Source: Bradyrhizobium sp. 21 (lineage in GTDB: Bacteria; Pseudomonadota; Alphaproteobacteria; Rhizobiales; Xanthobacteraceae). Taken from it: 64,000 bases of DNA. Positions 53,246 to 62,637 of this stretch are shown here, one piece after another. The stretch covers positions 874,950 to 938,949 of the forward strand of contig NZ_JADPJG010000035.1 in the NCBI RefSeq assembly GCF_023073335.1, read 5' to 3'. The number at the start of each line of letters is the position of its first letter. Position 1 is the stretch's first letter. The notes beneath the pieces were generated by a model. That model worked only from the letters and a program-made list of their open reading frames with translations, did no database searches and was not told the DNA's origin. Made by a program: the position numbers and the translations under genes.

Positions 53246-54798
53246 TCGCAGCATCCGTCAAAATCGCGAGAGGCGTGCTGCTCGCAGCCGCGTTCGCAGC
53301 GTACTGCCTCACCACGGCCCATGCGGAGACGCGGGCCGTGGTCGTCGGTGTTTCGGTCTATGCGTCCCAGCCCGCGCTGCCCGGAGCTGCCCGGGATGCC
53401 GAAGATATCCAGCAAGCGCTGAAGACCCGCGGGATCGAATATGTTCAGTTCCTCGTCAATGGCGAGGCGACCCGCGCGCGTCTGGACGCGGTCATCCGCG
53501 ACGCCATCGGCAGGTCCGCTCGCGGAGATATCCTGCTGCTCACCTTCGCCGGACATGGCTCGGTTGTTCTGGAGCAGGCCGGCAACAAGACCAAGAAATC
53601 GTTTCTGCTGGCGCCATTCTCCGACAAGTCGGCTCCTGCAGAGCGTTTCCTCAGCGACGACCTGCTCGGCTGGGCGCGGGAGCTGGAGACGAAGGGCGCA
53701 AGCCTCGTCCTTGTTCTCGACGCATGCCATTCGGGCATCGGTTTGCGGAAGGGGCCGCCGGGCTTCCAACCGCTCACGGCCACGCGCTTCGTGGCACCCT
53801 CGGCCGACACCAGCTCGGCGCGGCCGCCGGACGATATCTTGGCCCCGAGCACCTACGTCTTTGGTGCGACCGACACTGCCGTCAGGGTGCGCGAGATGAT
53901 GGTCGATGGCGTCGAGCGCGGCGCGCTGAGCTTCGCCTTCGCGCGGGCGATCGAAGGCGCCGTCGATCGGTACGACGGGGGCACGATCACCGCCCGGAAA
54001 CTGCAGCGCTTCCTGAGCGGTGCCGTCAGGTTCCTGTCGCAGAACGACCAGACACCCCAGTTTCACATCCCTAACGGCGATCAGATCCTTCTGCAAGCCA
54101 AGCTGCCGGCTGTCCGGCCGACGACGGCCAGCAAGCGGGTGACGATACAGCTCGACTCCGCGGACCTAGCTGCAGTCCGCCTAGATTCCGATCGTGTCGC
54201 GAGTTTGTCGGCCGGTTACGGGGATCTCGTGTGGGAGAAGGCGCCGCGACGGTTGCGCAACAATCTGGGCGACGTGGTTGCCAATGATGTCGATCTTGCC
54301 AGTCTTCCGACGGCGGCCGACGCCTTCTGGGTCTATCGCCAGATCGCGCGACTTGCGATAGAAGACAAGGCGCTTGCGCCCGCGATCCGGCCGGATGGTG
54401 TGGTCCTGTGCAAGGGTGCGCGGCTGACGCTAACGGTACCGGAAACGGAATTCCGCTACTTCTCGGTGTTCGATCTCTCGGGCAATGGCCTGGTCCAGAA
54501 CGGCTATACCGGACAATTCGCCGAGCCCGAGTGGAGGAGGAGTCCGCAGGGTTGGGTCAGGGACGATCTTGGCACATTCGATCCGCTCGGCGCCGATTAC
54601 CTGATCACTGTCGTCGCAGACCAGCCTCTGACGGAGTTGGGTCACCGACTCGAGGCGCTGGACGAAAAGCTGCGTCCCATAGAGCTATACAAGGCCGTCA
54701 CCGACCAACTCGGGGGCAAGCGGTATGCAATATCGGTGCTTGAGCGCTACAGCGCGGACGACAAGCAATTCCCCGATTTATGCAGGGCAGGAAATTGA
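53242..54798 (+). CDS. Exported caspase-like (C14) protein with C-terminal DUF4384-like domain
   Basis: This 518-aa protein starts at ATG 53242, coupled to the OmpA gene by ATGA. The signal peptide (AAAFAAYCLTTAHA) is followed at once by the C14 domain (TRAVVVGVSVYASQPALPGA), with His105 (TFAGHGS) and Cys162 (LDACHSG). The C-terminal part from about residue 385 (RLTLTVPETEFRYFSVFDLS, then YLITVVAD) has the DUF4384 pattern. There is no propeller. With the caspase next to the membrane signal and a C-terminal binding module, it is a different architecture from the WD40 forms. Confidence 0.9.
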   Translation: MIAASVKIARGVLLAAAFAAYCLTTAHAETRAVVVGVSVYASQPALPGAARDAEDIQQALKTRGIEYVQFLVNGEATRARLDAVIRDAIGRSARGDILLLTFAGHGSVVLEQAGNKTKKSFLLAPFSDKSAPAERFLSDDLLGWARELETKGASLVLVLDACHSGIGLRKGPPGFQPLTATRFVAPSADTSSARPPDDILAPSTYVFGATDTAVRVREMMVDGVERGALSFAFARAIEGAVDRYDGGTITARKLQRFLSGAVRFLSQNDQTPQFHIPNGDQILLQAKLPAVRPTTASKRVTIQLDSADLAAVRLDSDRVASLSAGYGDLVWEKAPRRLRNNLGDVVANDVDLASLPTAADAFWVYRQIARLAIEDKALAPAIRPDGVVLCKGARLTLTVPETEFRYFSVFDLSGNGLVQNGYTGQFAEPEWRRSPQGWVRDDLGTFDPLGADYLITVVADQPLTELGHRLEALDEKLRPIELYKAVTDQLGGKRYAISVLERYSADDKQFPDLCRAGN

Positions 54799-54812
54799 AG
54801 GGACCCCCAGTC

Positions 54813-56255
54813 ATGAGACGATTGCTGCGATGGCTCGTCGGAGCCATGACGCTGGCAATTTTCGGCGCAGAGGCGGCGGCGGAAGACCGCGCCCTGGTGA
54901 TCGGCATCAATTCGTATCCGAATCTCGAAGCGCGCTACAATCTGGAAATGGCGTCCGGTGATGCCAATCATTTTGCCGATTTTCTGAAGGATACGTTCGA
55001 CTTCAAGTCAGAGCAGATTAGGATCCTACGCGATACGGATGCGACCCGCGACAAGATCGTGGACGCATTCCGCCGCTGGCTGATCGATGGTACCCGGCCC
55101 GGCGATCGCGCGATCTTCTATTTCTCAGGTCATGGACTGAGATTCAGGAGCGGCGACGGCTTTGCCAGAGGGCTCGCGCCGTCGGACGTCAGGAAGAGCG
55201 AGGCCGACGGCCAAGCCGAATTCGAGAACGTGATCCCGACCGATCTGTTGACGTCGCTGCGTCGAGAACTCCGCGGACGGACGGTGATGTTCTTCGTGGA
55301 TTCCTGCTTCTCCGGAAAGATCGCACGCAGCAACGAGCAGGGTGACTCGATCGAATCGGAGGGCGTGCGCGCCAAGAGTCTGACGCCGGACTCGATCGGG
55401 CTGCTGCGCGGGGTCGCGGAGCCGCCGGACCTGGTTTCCGCCGACAACACCGAATTTGCGCTATGGGCCGCGGTGGCGCCCAACCAACTGGCGTTCGAGG
55501 ATCCGGCTGCTGGCGGCAGCGTCTTCACGGCAGCCCTGATCAAGGGCGTCAGGGAGCGTGCCGCGGACCTGAACGGCGACGGCAAGATCCAGGTCGCCGA
55601 GCTCCTGAATTTCGTTTCCGACGCATCGAGCATCTTCTGCGAAAAGCGCCGCAACACCTGCCTCAACGGGCTGACGCCTGATCTTACCGCCGTCCCTGAC
55701 GACACTTATCGTACCACGGTGTTCTGGCCGCGCGCGCGCGCGGCCGAGGGCGGCTCCGGAGGCGACGTCGCGCAGGTCACCTTTCAGCACAGGAACGATT
55801 TCGAGCTGAAGCTCGAGATGCAGCCGAGCGCGTCGGTCCAGCTCAACGACAACATCTTCTTCAGAATCTTCTCCGCGGCATCAGGGCAATTGATGCTCTT
55901 CGACCAAGGCAGTGACGGGGCATTCCGCATGATCTTTCCAAATCGTCTCTCGATAGCGCAGGGGGTGTCACGTCTGATCGGCGCCGGTTCTCCGATTGAG
56001 ATTCCACGCAATGGCTTTCGCTTTCGTGCGAGCCCTCGCGGCAAGGGGATGATGGTCGCACTGGTTGTCGCCGACGACGTCCGGCTGGAAGAGCTCACCG
56101 CGGCATTTGAGAGCTCCGGGTCGATCAACAGTCCCGACAAGCTGATCGGCGCGATCGCGTCCCGGCTCCAAAAGCCAATTGTGGCTAGAAGGCCTGACGT
56201 GCCCGATCGGCTTCCGAGATGGGCAGCCGTTTGGCAAAACTATGAGGTGCGCTGA
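54813..56255 (+). CDS. Exported caspase-like (C14) protein with C-terminal DUF4384 domain
   Basis: This is a 480-aa protein. ATG 54813 is used because a signal peptide follows directly (WLVGAMTLAIFGAEAAA). The C14 domain (ALVIGINSYPNLEARYNLEM) holds His107 (FSGHGLRF) and Cys165 (FVDSCFSGK) and extends to about residue 310. A DUF4384 domain is at about 330-430 (LKLEMQPSASVQLNDNIFFR, then MIFPNRLS). It lies 14 bp after the previous caspase gene, same orientation. The domain order equals that of the protein at 53242, but sequence identity appears low, so these are old paralogues. Confidence 0.9.
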   Translation: MRRLLRWLVGAMTLAIFGAEAAAEDRALVIGINSYPNLEARYNLEMASGDANHFADFLKDTFDFKSEQIRILRDTDATRDKIVDAFRRWLIDGTRPGDRAIFYFSGHGLRFRSGDGFARGLAPSDVRKSEADGQAEFENVIPTDLLTSLRRELRGRTVMFFVDSCFSGKIARSNEQGDSIESEGVRAKSLTPDSIGLLRGVAEPPDLVSADNTEFALWAAVAPNQLAFEDPAAGGSVFTAALIKGVRERAADLNGDGKIQVAELLNFVSDASSIFCEKRRNTCLNGLTPDLTAVPDDTYRTTVFWPRARAAEGGSGGDVAQVTFQHRNDFELKLEMQPSASVQLNDNIFFRIFSAASGQLMLFDQGSDGAFRMIFPNRLSIAQGVSRLIGAGSPIEIPRNGFRFRASPRGKGMMVALVVADDVRLEELTAAFESSGSINSPDKLIGAIASRLQKPIVARRPDVPDRLPRWAAVWQNYEVR

Positions 56256-56309
56256 TAGCCAGTTTCCTAGATGTATGACCGCGTGATTTAGCCATTGCAG
56301 GAGCCGAAA

Positions 56310-59300
56310 ATGTTGTGGCCTTTTGCTCGAAGTGAAATCAATGTTGCCAGTGTCGCACATTGCCTGATCGGGGCAATCTGGCTGATGGGATTGCCATCCG
56401 CAGCATCGGCGCAATCCGCTGCCGCCAGCGTTCCGACGAGGATCATCGCGCAACGCGGAGATGATGTCGGCTCTGCCATCATTTCCGCCAACGGGAACGT
56501 GCTCGTCACATTGGGCGGCGAGTCGCCAGTCGCGAAGGTATGGGATGCGCGAACCGGACGGTTGGCCCGAATCCTCTTTACCCTACCTGACGCGGCGCGA
56601 AACCACGCGGAGTTCACCTCCCTCTCGTCCGATGGACGCCGGCTGTTCGGCATCCAGAATGGTACGGCGAAGGTCTGGGATACCGAGACCGGCCGGACCG
56701 TCATTTCGTTCGAGTATGGCGATCAAGGTCCTGACGGTTTTGCTTCGATGTCGATGGATGGACTTCGCACGGTTTCAACCGGCAAGGGCAACAAATCGCT
56801 CGTTATTTGGGACGCGCAAACCGGCAAGCAGATCTCCACAATCCGAGTTAACCAGGAACTCAAGGCCATCGCGATCTCGCCGGACGGCAGCAAGGTGGCG
56901 GCGGCCACCGCCGATAAATCGATAAGGGTGTGGGATGCCGCGTCCGGACAACCGGTTAAGACGCTGACCGGGCACAAGCACGACATCACCAACGTTTCGT
57001 TCTCGCCACGGGGAAACCGATTGCTTTCTCAAACCGAGCAGGAAATTCGACTGTGGAGTCTCGACGCCGGCCGCGTATTGCGCTCGGCGGCGAATGACGG
57101 GATTGACCATATCTATTTCTCGGCCGATGGCTCACGACTTGCCTACTCAATTGGTTCTTCAGGCCAAAGCGTCGTTATTTGGGACGCGGAAGCTGGAACG
57201 CAAATCGCGGAATACCCGCTGGGCGAAAAAGACGATTCGCTGGCCGCGCTCTCCGACGATGGCCGAACCGTTTGGGTCACCAACGGGGAAAAGAAGAAGA
57301 CCAGCATTCTGGACGCCTTGTCGGGGAAGGCAACCGGCCCCGACATAACATCTGGTACGGTTGCCGGGACCTCCAGCAACGGAAAATTCTTTCTGGTCGA
57401 CAAGAGCGGCACATGGAACGTCATCAGATCCGATCGGTCGCCGGTGCAGAGTTTTCATCTCGCGCCAGTTTCGACTGCCTCCGTCGCGCTCGTTGCTGAT
57501 GGCACGAAGATCGCCATCGCCGGCTCGGACGGACAAGTCCTGCTCAGAAACACCAAGACATGGACCAGCATCGGTCAGTGTCACGAAAAGGTTGAAGCGA
57601 AAGATGGCCCCGGCGGAATCATAGCCTTCGCCGTATCGCCGGACGGAAGTCGTGTCGCTTCCATGGCAGACGAGGAGATTCGTGTATGCGATCTTGAATC
57701 GGGGAGCCGCGTCGGTGCGCCAATCAAGGCCAATGGTCAAGTCCTTGGCTTCGCCGCCGGCTCTTCCCGTCTGCTTTCCGAAAATGACAATGGCGGCGTG
57801 GACCTGACCGACATCGCGACGGGGACGACGGCTAAGTCCTTTGGCAAAGACATCAACGCCTCGGTTGTCGCGTTCGCAAAGAACAGAGCCTTCGTCGGAA
57901 CTGGCGACAACAAGATTCGGATTGTGGACCTGTCATCCGGGCGCGAGTCGCGTGTTCTTCGGATGATGGTTGGACCTGTGATGGCGGTCACGGCTTCTCC
58001 GGACGGGCAGCGGGTGGCCGCTGGCAGCAATCCATTCCTGGTGAAGTTGTGGAACAGCGACACCGGGGCGCTGCTCAGCGAATTGAAGTCCTCGCCTCCC
58101 GCGGACATCGTCTCGCGATTTGTCGACATTACGAGCATCGCGTTCTCGCCTTCGGATCCCTGGCTTGCCGCGAGCTATGGCGGGCAGATCGCGATTTGGA
58201 ACCTGCAGACGAGCCGGGAGGTGTTCAAGCTCGGCGGCAATGCCGCGGACGTCAGGCAGATCGCGTTCTCGGCCGACGGGCGCCAACTGGTCTCGGCGGC
58301 CGCTGATGGAACAGTCGAGCATTGGGACGCGAAGACGGGCACTCTGCTTGCGACGATCTTCTCATTCGCGGATGGGCAATGGATCGCGCTCACGCCGGAA
58401 GGATTCTTCGAGGCATCGTCGCGCAGCGTCACCAACAATCTGAACGTCGTCCGCGGTCTCAACGTCAGTTCAATCGATCAGGTCTATGATGCGCTCTATC
58501 GGCCGGATCTTGTGCGGGAGAAGCTTGCCGGCGATCCCAAGGGGAAGGTCAGGGAAGCCGCCGCGAGGCTTGACCTGGATCGCGTCATGGCAAGCGGCGA
58601 TGCGCCCAAGGTGACGATTGTCTCGCCTGCCGACGGCGCCTCGGTCGCCGTCGGCGACATCGTCGTCGAGGCCGCCATCGCGATCCAGGGCGGCGGCATA
58701 GGACGCGTTGAATGGCGGCTCAATTCTCAGACCCTGGGCGTCGAGAATCGCGGCATCAAGGCAATGGCCACGGATCGGGTCGGTTCCGCAACCGCCAATG
58801 GCGACGGGACACTGATGATTTCTCAGAAATTCGCTATCGAGCCCGGCGACAATCTGATCGAGTTCGCCGTCTACAACGAGAAGGGCCTGATCGCCTCGTC
58901 GCCAGCTAGGATCACAGTGAAAGCAACCGGAAGGGCAGCCGCCACCAAGCCGCGCCTGTTCATCCTCGCAGTCGGCATCAACGACTACGCGGACAGCCGC
59001 CTGAAGCTGAACTTCGCGGTGCCGGATGCGCGCGCGATCGCATCCTCGTTCGAGAAGGCTGGCAGCGGCTTTTACGAGAGCGCAAAGGTACGCTTGCTTC
59101 TAGATGACGAGGCAACCTCCACAAGGATGGAAGCGGCCTTCCGGCAACTGTCGACCGACGTAAAGGCCACGGACGTATTCGTGTTCTTCGTCGCCGGTCA
59201 CGGCCGGACGCTGAACGGAAAGTACTACTTCATTCCTCAGGACTTCCGCTATCGGGACCAGGATTCCTACGTCCAGAACGGCGTCTCGCAGGAGCAGTGG

Positions 59301-59972
59301 CAAAAATGGATCGCCTGGATCCAGGCGCGAAAGAGCATCTTGATCTACGACACCTGCGAGAGCGGGTCGATGACGGCCGATGCTGCTTCGTTGGCCCCTG
59401 GTCAGCGAGGAACGCGCGCGGTCGAAGAGCAGGCGGTGGCCTACGAGAAGCTGAAGGAAGCAATGGGGCGGACCATTCTCGCAGCGTCGACGGACACCGA
59501 GCCGGCCCTGGAGGGTTACAAGGGGCATGGCATACTGTCCTATGCGGTGATGGACGCGCTCGAACGCGCGCCCATCAACGCCAGCGGATTGATCAACGTG
59601 ATCGACCTGATCAAGTACGTCGACGATCGGGTGCCGCAGATCAGCTACGAAGCCTTCAAGCATTGGCAGTACTCGCAAGCGAGGTTCAGCGGCTCGAACT
59701 TCCCGATCGCTCGGCGCACGGCCGTGCTCGGCGGCCCCCCCGTCGAGCAGCCGGCAGGGGCAACTTCGTCCTTACCGATCAAGCCAACGCACGTCGTGAT
59801 CGCTGCCGTCACGGTTCGCCAGCAGCCGGACGCGACGAGTGGCGCCTCGATCCAGCTCACCGCCGGGGCTCAGGTCGCGATCGTCAGGCGGGAAGGTGGC
59901 TGGATCGCGATCGCGCGAGACGGGAAGCAGCTCGGATATGTCGAAGAACGAGCCGTGGCGGCGTTGCAGTGA
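56310..59972 (+). CDS. Exported WD40-caspase (C14) protein with C-terminal SH3-like domain, second full copy
   Basis: This is a 1220-aa protein. ATG 56310 follows caggag and opens a signal peptide (IGAIWLMGLPSAASAQ). A diverged set of WD40 repeats covers about 45-690 (for example IAISPDGSKVAAATADKSIR). The shared linker WIALTPEGFFEASSRS, a beta domain, and the C14 domain from about 885 follow, with His964 (VAGHGR) and Cys1016 (YDTCESGS). The SH3-like tail ends QLGYVEERAVAALQ. It is a full-length paralogue of the protein at 36530, but its propeller is less regular. It starts 54 bp after the preceding caspase gene. Confidence 0.9.
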   Translation: MLWPFARSEINVASVAHCLIGAIWLMGLPSAASAQSAAASVPTRIIAQRGDDVGSAIISANGNVLVTLGGESPVAKVWDARTGRLARILFTLPDAARNHAEFTSLSSDGRRLFGIQNGTAKVWDTETGRTVISFEYGDQGPDGFASMSMDGLRTVSTGKGNKSLVIWDAQTGKQISTIRVNQELKAIAISPDGSKVAAATADKSIRVWDAASGQPVKTLTGHKHDITNVSFSPRGNRLLSQTEQEIRLWSLDAGRVLRSAANDGIDHIYFSADGSRLAYSIGSSGQSVVIWDAEAGTQIAEYPLGEKDDSLAALSDDGRTVWVTNGEKKKTSILDALSGKATGPDITSGTVAGTSSNGKFFLVDKSGTWNVIRSDRSPVQSFHLAPVSTASVALVADGTKIAIAGSDGQVLLRNTKTWTSIGQCHEKVEAKDGPGGIIAFAVSPDGSRVASMADEEIRVCDLESGSRVGAPIKANGQVLGFAAGSSRLLSENDNGGVDLTDIATGTTAKSFGKDINASVVAFAKNRAFVGTGDNKIRIVDLSSGRESRVLRMMVGPVMAVTASPDGQRVAAGSNPFLVKLWNSDTGALLSELKSSPPADIVSRFVDITSIAFSPSDPWLAASYGGQIAIWNLQTSREVFKLGGNAADVRQIAFSADGRQLVSAAADGTVEHWDAKTGTLLATIFSFADGQWIALTPEGFFEASSRSVTNNLNVVRGLNVSSIDQVYDALYRPDLVREKLAGDPKGKVREAAARLDLDRVMASGDAPKVTIVSPADGASVAVGDIVVEAAIAIQGGGIGRVEWRLNSQTLGVENRGIKAMATDRVGSATANGDGTLMISQKFAIEPGDNLIEFAVYNEKGLIASSPARITVKATGRAAATKPRLFILAVGINDYADSRLKLNFAVPDARAIASSFEKAGSGFYESAKVRLLLDDEATSTRMEAAFRQLSTDVKATDVFVFFVAGHGRTLNGKYYFIPQDFRYRDQDSYVQNGVSQEQWQKWIAWIQARKSILIYDTCESGSMTADAASLAPGQRGTRAVEEQAVAYEKLKEAMGRTILAASTDTEPALEGYKGHGILSYAVMDALERAPINASGLINVIDLIKYVDDRVPQISYEAFKHWQYSQARFSGSNFPIARRTAVLGGPPVEQPAGATSSLPIKPTHVVIAAVTVRQQPDATSGASIQLTAGAQVAIVRREGGWIAIARDGKQLGYVEERAVAALQ

Positions 59973-60068
59973 GGTGGATCAGATGAGTTCGTACGGCGTA
60001 CCACCGCTGACTTCAACCGCCTGCGACGGCGCTTCGCCCTTGATTCGAAGAGCTGTCGGGATTTGACC

Positions 60069-61652
60069 ATGCAGGCGCTTGTCCGATTCCTGACACACGG
60101 TACGAGCCTCAGCACGATCCCGCTCTGGAAGCTTGCGCTGTTCATGGTCGGCGTCATGTTCTTCGTGTTTGCCAGCGGCATTGAGAGGCGGTCGAGCCGC
60201 CTGATCGAATGGCTAATCGATCCGGACAACATCATCAGCTTTACGGTCGGCTGGCGGTCGGATTCCCCAAACGCGAGCGCCGTGACGGTCATCGACATCG
60301 ACGATGCCAGCTACGACGCCTGGGGGCAGCCGCTTATGACGCCGCGTGACAAGCTCTTCGATCTGGTGGAGGGCGCAGAGAGACGAGGCGCCGCCATCAT
60401 TGCGGTCGACATTGATGTTGCGGCAAGCGCCACGGTCGAAGACTCCAACATGATACTCGCTCGACTGAAGGAATATTCTGCGAGGCAGGCACGGAAGGAG
60501 CGCCCGACACCCCTGATCCTCGTGCGGGGGCTCTGGGCCGAGATGAATGCTTCGGGAGCACTTGCCGTGCATCCGCTCTCCAGAGGCTCGGGCGGGCAGC
60601 ATTCGCCGCTGGCGGACGCCAACGAGAGATTGGATGCGTTCGTCTCGGCTGTGGAAGGGAGCGCCGGCAATCAGTCCATCCTTTGGGGATCCGCGCTTTT
60701 TCAGGCGGACACGACGGGAACGATCCGTGAATGGCGGCTGATGGAAGCGATCTGCGATGGAGAGCGGTCGGCCTGGCGTGCTTTTCCGTCGGTTGGATTG
60801 ATCGCGGCCGCATTGTCGCATGCCGGACGGCAGACTGTCGCGGATGTGCGAGACCAGGCCACGCGTTACGCTCAGGACCATTGCGAGCACCGGGCAGACC
60901 ATTTGGGACGGAGAGGGGTGGTAGTTGGCCTCCAATGGCTGGCGCGCTCATCTTCGCCGACAATACTGCCGTATCTGTTCTGGCCTGCGAAATTGGAGCC
61001 TTTCCGTTTCGGGAGCGGGCGTGACTGGGCGGGAACGGTGGTCCCTCTCCTGGACATCCGTTCGGCCGTGAAGCTGCAGGCCGGGGACGGATCGATCAGA
61101 GGCAAGTACGCTGACCCGGATCTCTGCAACCTGATCAAGAAAGCCGATCCATCGCCGTTGTCTTGCGAGGCTCTGCGTGACAGGGTGGTTGTCATCGGCG
61201 CAACCCATCGGGACAGTCGCGACGATCACTTGACGCCTCTGGGGCCGATGTCTGGAGTCTACGTAGTCGCCAACACCATTGCCGGAGCATGCGATTCCTT
61301 GCTGGCTGCTCCGAAGTTGCGGACGAGTTCTGCCTTGTGGGGCGGCTTGCTGTTTGCAATCTTCGCCGTGTTGGCAGCGCGGCTGAGGAACGTGTTCGCG
61401 GTCTTATTGGGCGGGCTCGTCGCATTGATATTCCTGTCATCCGTTTCGAACTGGCTGTTGATTCCGGTGTCTCAATCCTATGAGAGCATTAATACGGCGA
61501 TGATCATGCTGGCGATTTTTCTGACGGTTGGATCGATCGCGCAGGACGTCGAGCGCTGGCTAGTCGGTATCATGCGCCGGTTGCGTGGGTTCGGCGCGCC
61601 GCGGGCCGAGGCGCGGGAGAGCGGGACTGAAGAAGGGCAGAGCGGCCGATGA
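60069..61652 (+). CDS. CHASE2-domain membrane protein without output domain
   Basis: This 527-aa protein has an N-terminal membrane segment (LALFMVGVMFFVFA) and a periplasmic CHASE2 sensor domain, about 65-425 (SAVTVIDIDDASYDAWGQPL, then RRGAAIIAVDIDV, ending DRVVVIGATHRDSRDDHLTP). Three C-terminal membrane segments follow (ALWGGLLFAIFAVLAARL, FAVLLGGLVALIFLSSVSNW, TAMIMLAIFLTVGSIAQ). CHASE2 normally precedes a kinase or cyclase; here it ends about 40 basic residues after the last span. It may signal by contact with caspase or OmpA partners. The next gene overlaps by ATGA. Confidence 0.9.
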   Translation: MQALVRFLTHGTSLSTIPLWKLALFMVGVMFFVFASGIERRSSRLIEWLIDPDNIISFTVGWRSDSPNASAVTVIDIDDASYDAWGQPLMTPRDKLFDLVEGAERRGAAIIAVDIDVAASATVEDSNMILARLKEYSARQARKERPTPLILVRGLWAEMNASGALAVHPLSRGSGGQHSPLADANERLDAFVSAVEGSAGNQSILWGSALFQADTTGTIREWRLMEAICDGERSAWRAFPSVGLIAAALSHAGRQTVADVRDQATRYAQDHCEHRADHLGRRGVVVGLQWLARSSSPTILPYLFWPAKLEPFRFGSGRDWAGTVVPLLDIRSAVKLQAGDGSIRGKYADPDLCNLIKKADPSPLSCEALRDRVVVIGATHRDSRDDHLTPLGPMSGVYVVANTIAGACDSLLAAPKLRTSSALWGGLLFAIFAVLAARLRNVFAVLLGGLVALIFLSSVSNWLLIPVSQSYESINTAMIMLAIFLTVGSIAQDVERWLVGIMRRLRGFGAPRAEARESGTEEGQSGR

Positions 61653-62575
61653 GCATCTCGACCTCGAAAGTCCTCGCGCGATCCTGTGCCGTCTGGCTGC
61701 TCGCACTGCCAATCCTCACTGGCAGAATCGCGCAGGCGCAGACGCCGGCGAGACGGCCCGTCGGCATCGTCGTTTCGATATCACCCTATCCCGGCCAGAC
61801 GGTGCCCGGAAAGGCGTTGGTGAGATCGCCTGATGGCGCAGAGCGACCGCTGGGTGAGGGCGAGTTCGTCTCCGAAAATGACGAGATCATCGTACCTAAT
61901 CGCGATGCGACGGTCGTGGTATCGGAGCGGCGGGGCAGCAGGATGATCTGTGCGCCGCAGTTGACGTCCGACGCGTGCAGACTGGTCCTGACCTCTGAAA
62001 ACTCATTCCTGGGCCCGATCGGGCGCTTCTACGATTCGATCGTGAGGATCACCTCGCGTATGACCGGAGGGTCTTCGACCTTTGCCACGCTTTCGAGCCG
62101 GACGTTTGACGATTTGCCCATGTCCGTGATGGTCGACGTCAACGTGGGGCAGACCGTGCGTACCGGAGAGCGCGCGCTTTGGCTGACATGGTCAGGCGGC
62201 AAGCCGCCATTTCGGTTGGAACTGTCGCTGAACTCACGGCGTCTGCTTGAGCAATCGACTCAGGAACGTGAGATCACACTCCCGCCGGTTCAACTCGTAC
62301 GAGGGCAGGGTTCATTGTCGTGCCGGGACGCTGTCGGCCAAGAGTTTTCCATCACGATCGTAGCCTCTGACCGTCTGCCTGATGTGCCGGATCTTTCGGC
62401 TGCGGCCTCATCGACGACCGTTACGGCGTACTTGGCTGCTGCCTGGTTGAGCCAGCAGGGCGATGGACGCTTCAAGTTCGAGGCCGTGCAGCAATTGTCG
62501 GGAATGGCCCGAGACCTCCACGTCGCCGACTCGCTGCGGCGTGGCCTGATGTTGCTTGATCCCGCGGCTCCCTGA
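61649..62575 (+). CDS. Exported FecR-like or beta-rich protein of unknown function
   Basis: This 308-aa protein has a signal peptide (AVWLLALPILTGRIAQAQ). It starts at ATG 61649 inside the end of the CHASE2 gene. The region after the signal (LGEGEFVSENDEIIVPNRDA, then TVVVSERRGS) recalls the FecR fold used in signalling across the envelope, but the match is loose. The C-terminal part is helical. Tight coupling indicates that it works with the CHASE2 protein. Confidence 0.7.
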   Translation: MSISTSKVLARSCAVWLLALPILTGRIAQAQTPARRPVGIVVSISPYPGQTVPGKALVRSPDGAERPLGEGEFVSENDEIIVPNRDATVVVSERRGSRMICAPQLTSDACRLVLTSENSFLGPIGRFYDSIVRITSRMTGGSSTFATLSSRTFDDLPMSVMVDVNVGQTVRTGERALWLTWSGGKPPFRLELSLNSRRLLEQSTQEREITLPPVQLVRGQGSLSCRDAVGQEFSITIVASDRLPDVPDLSAAASSTTVTAYLAAAWLSQQGDGRFKFEAVQQLSGMARDLHVADSLRRGLMLLDPAAP

Positions 62576-62637
62576 CAAGAAGGTGCGCTCGAATGTTTGA
62601 TCCATCCCGATACTCTCGCTGATCAGGAGCGCGCGAG

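Noticed and set aside
60213..60935. 240-aa minus-strand frame opposite the CHASE2 gene
   Set aside because: The plus-strand frame has clear CHASE2 and membrane features; the antisense frame has none.
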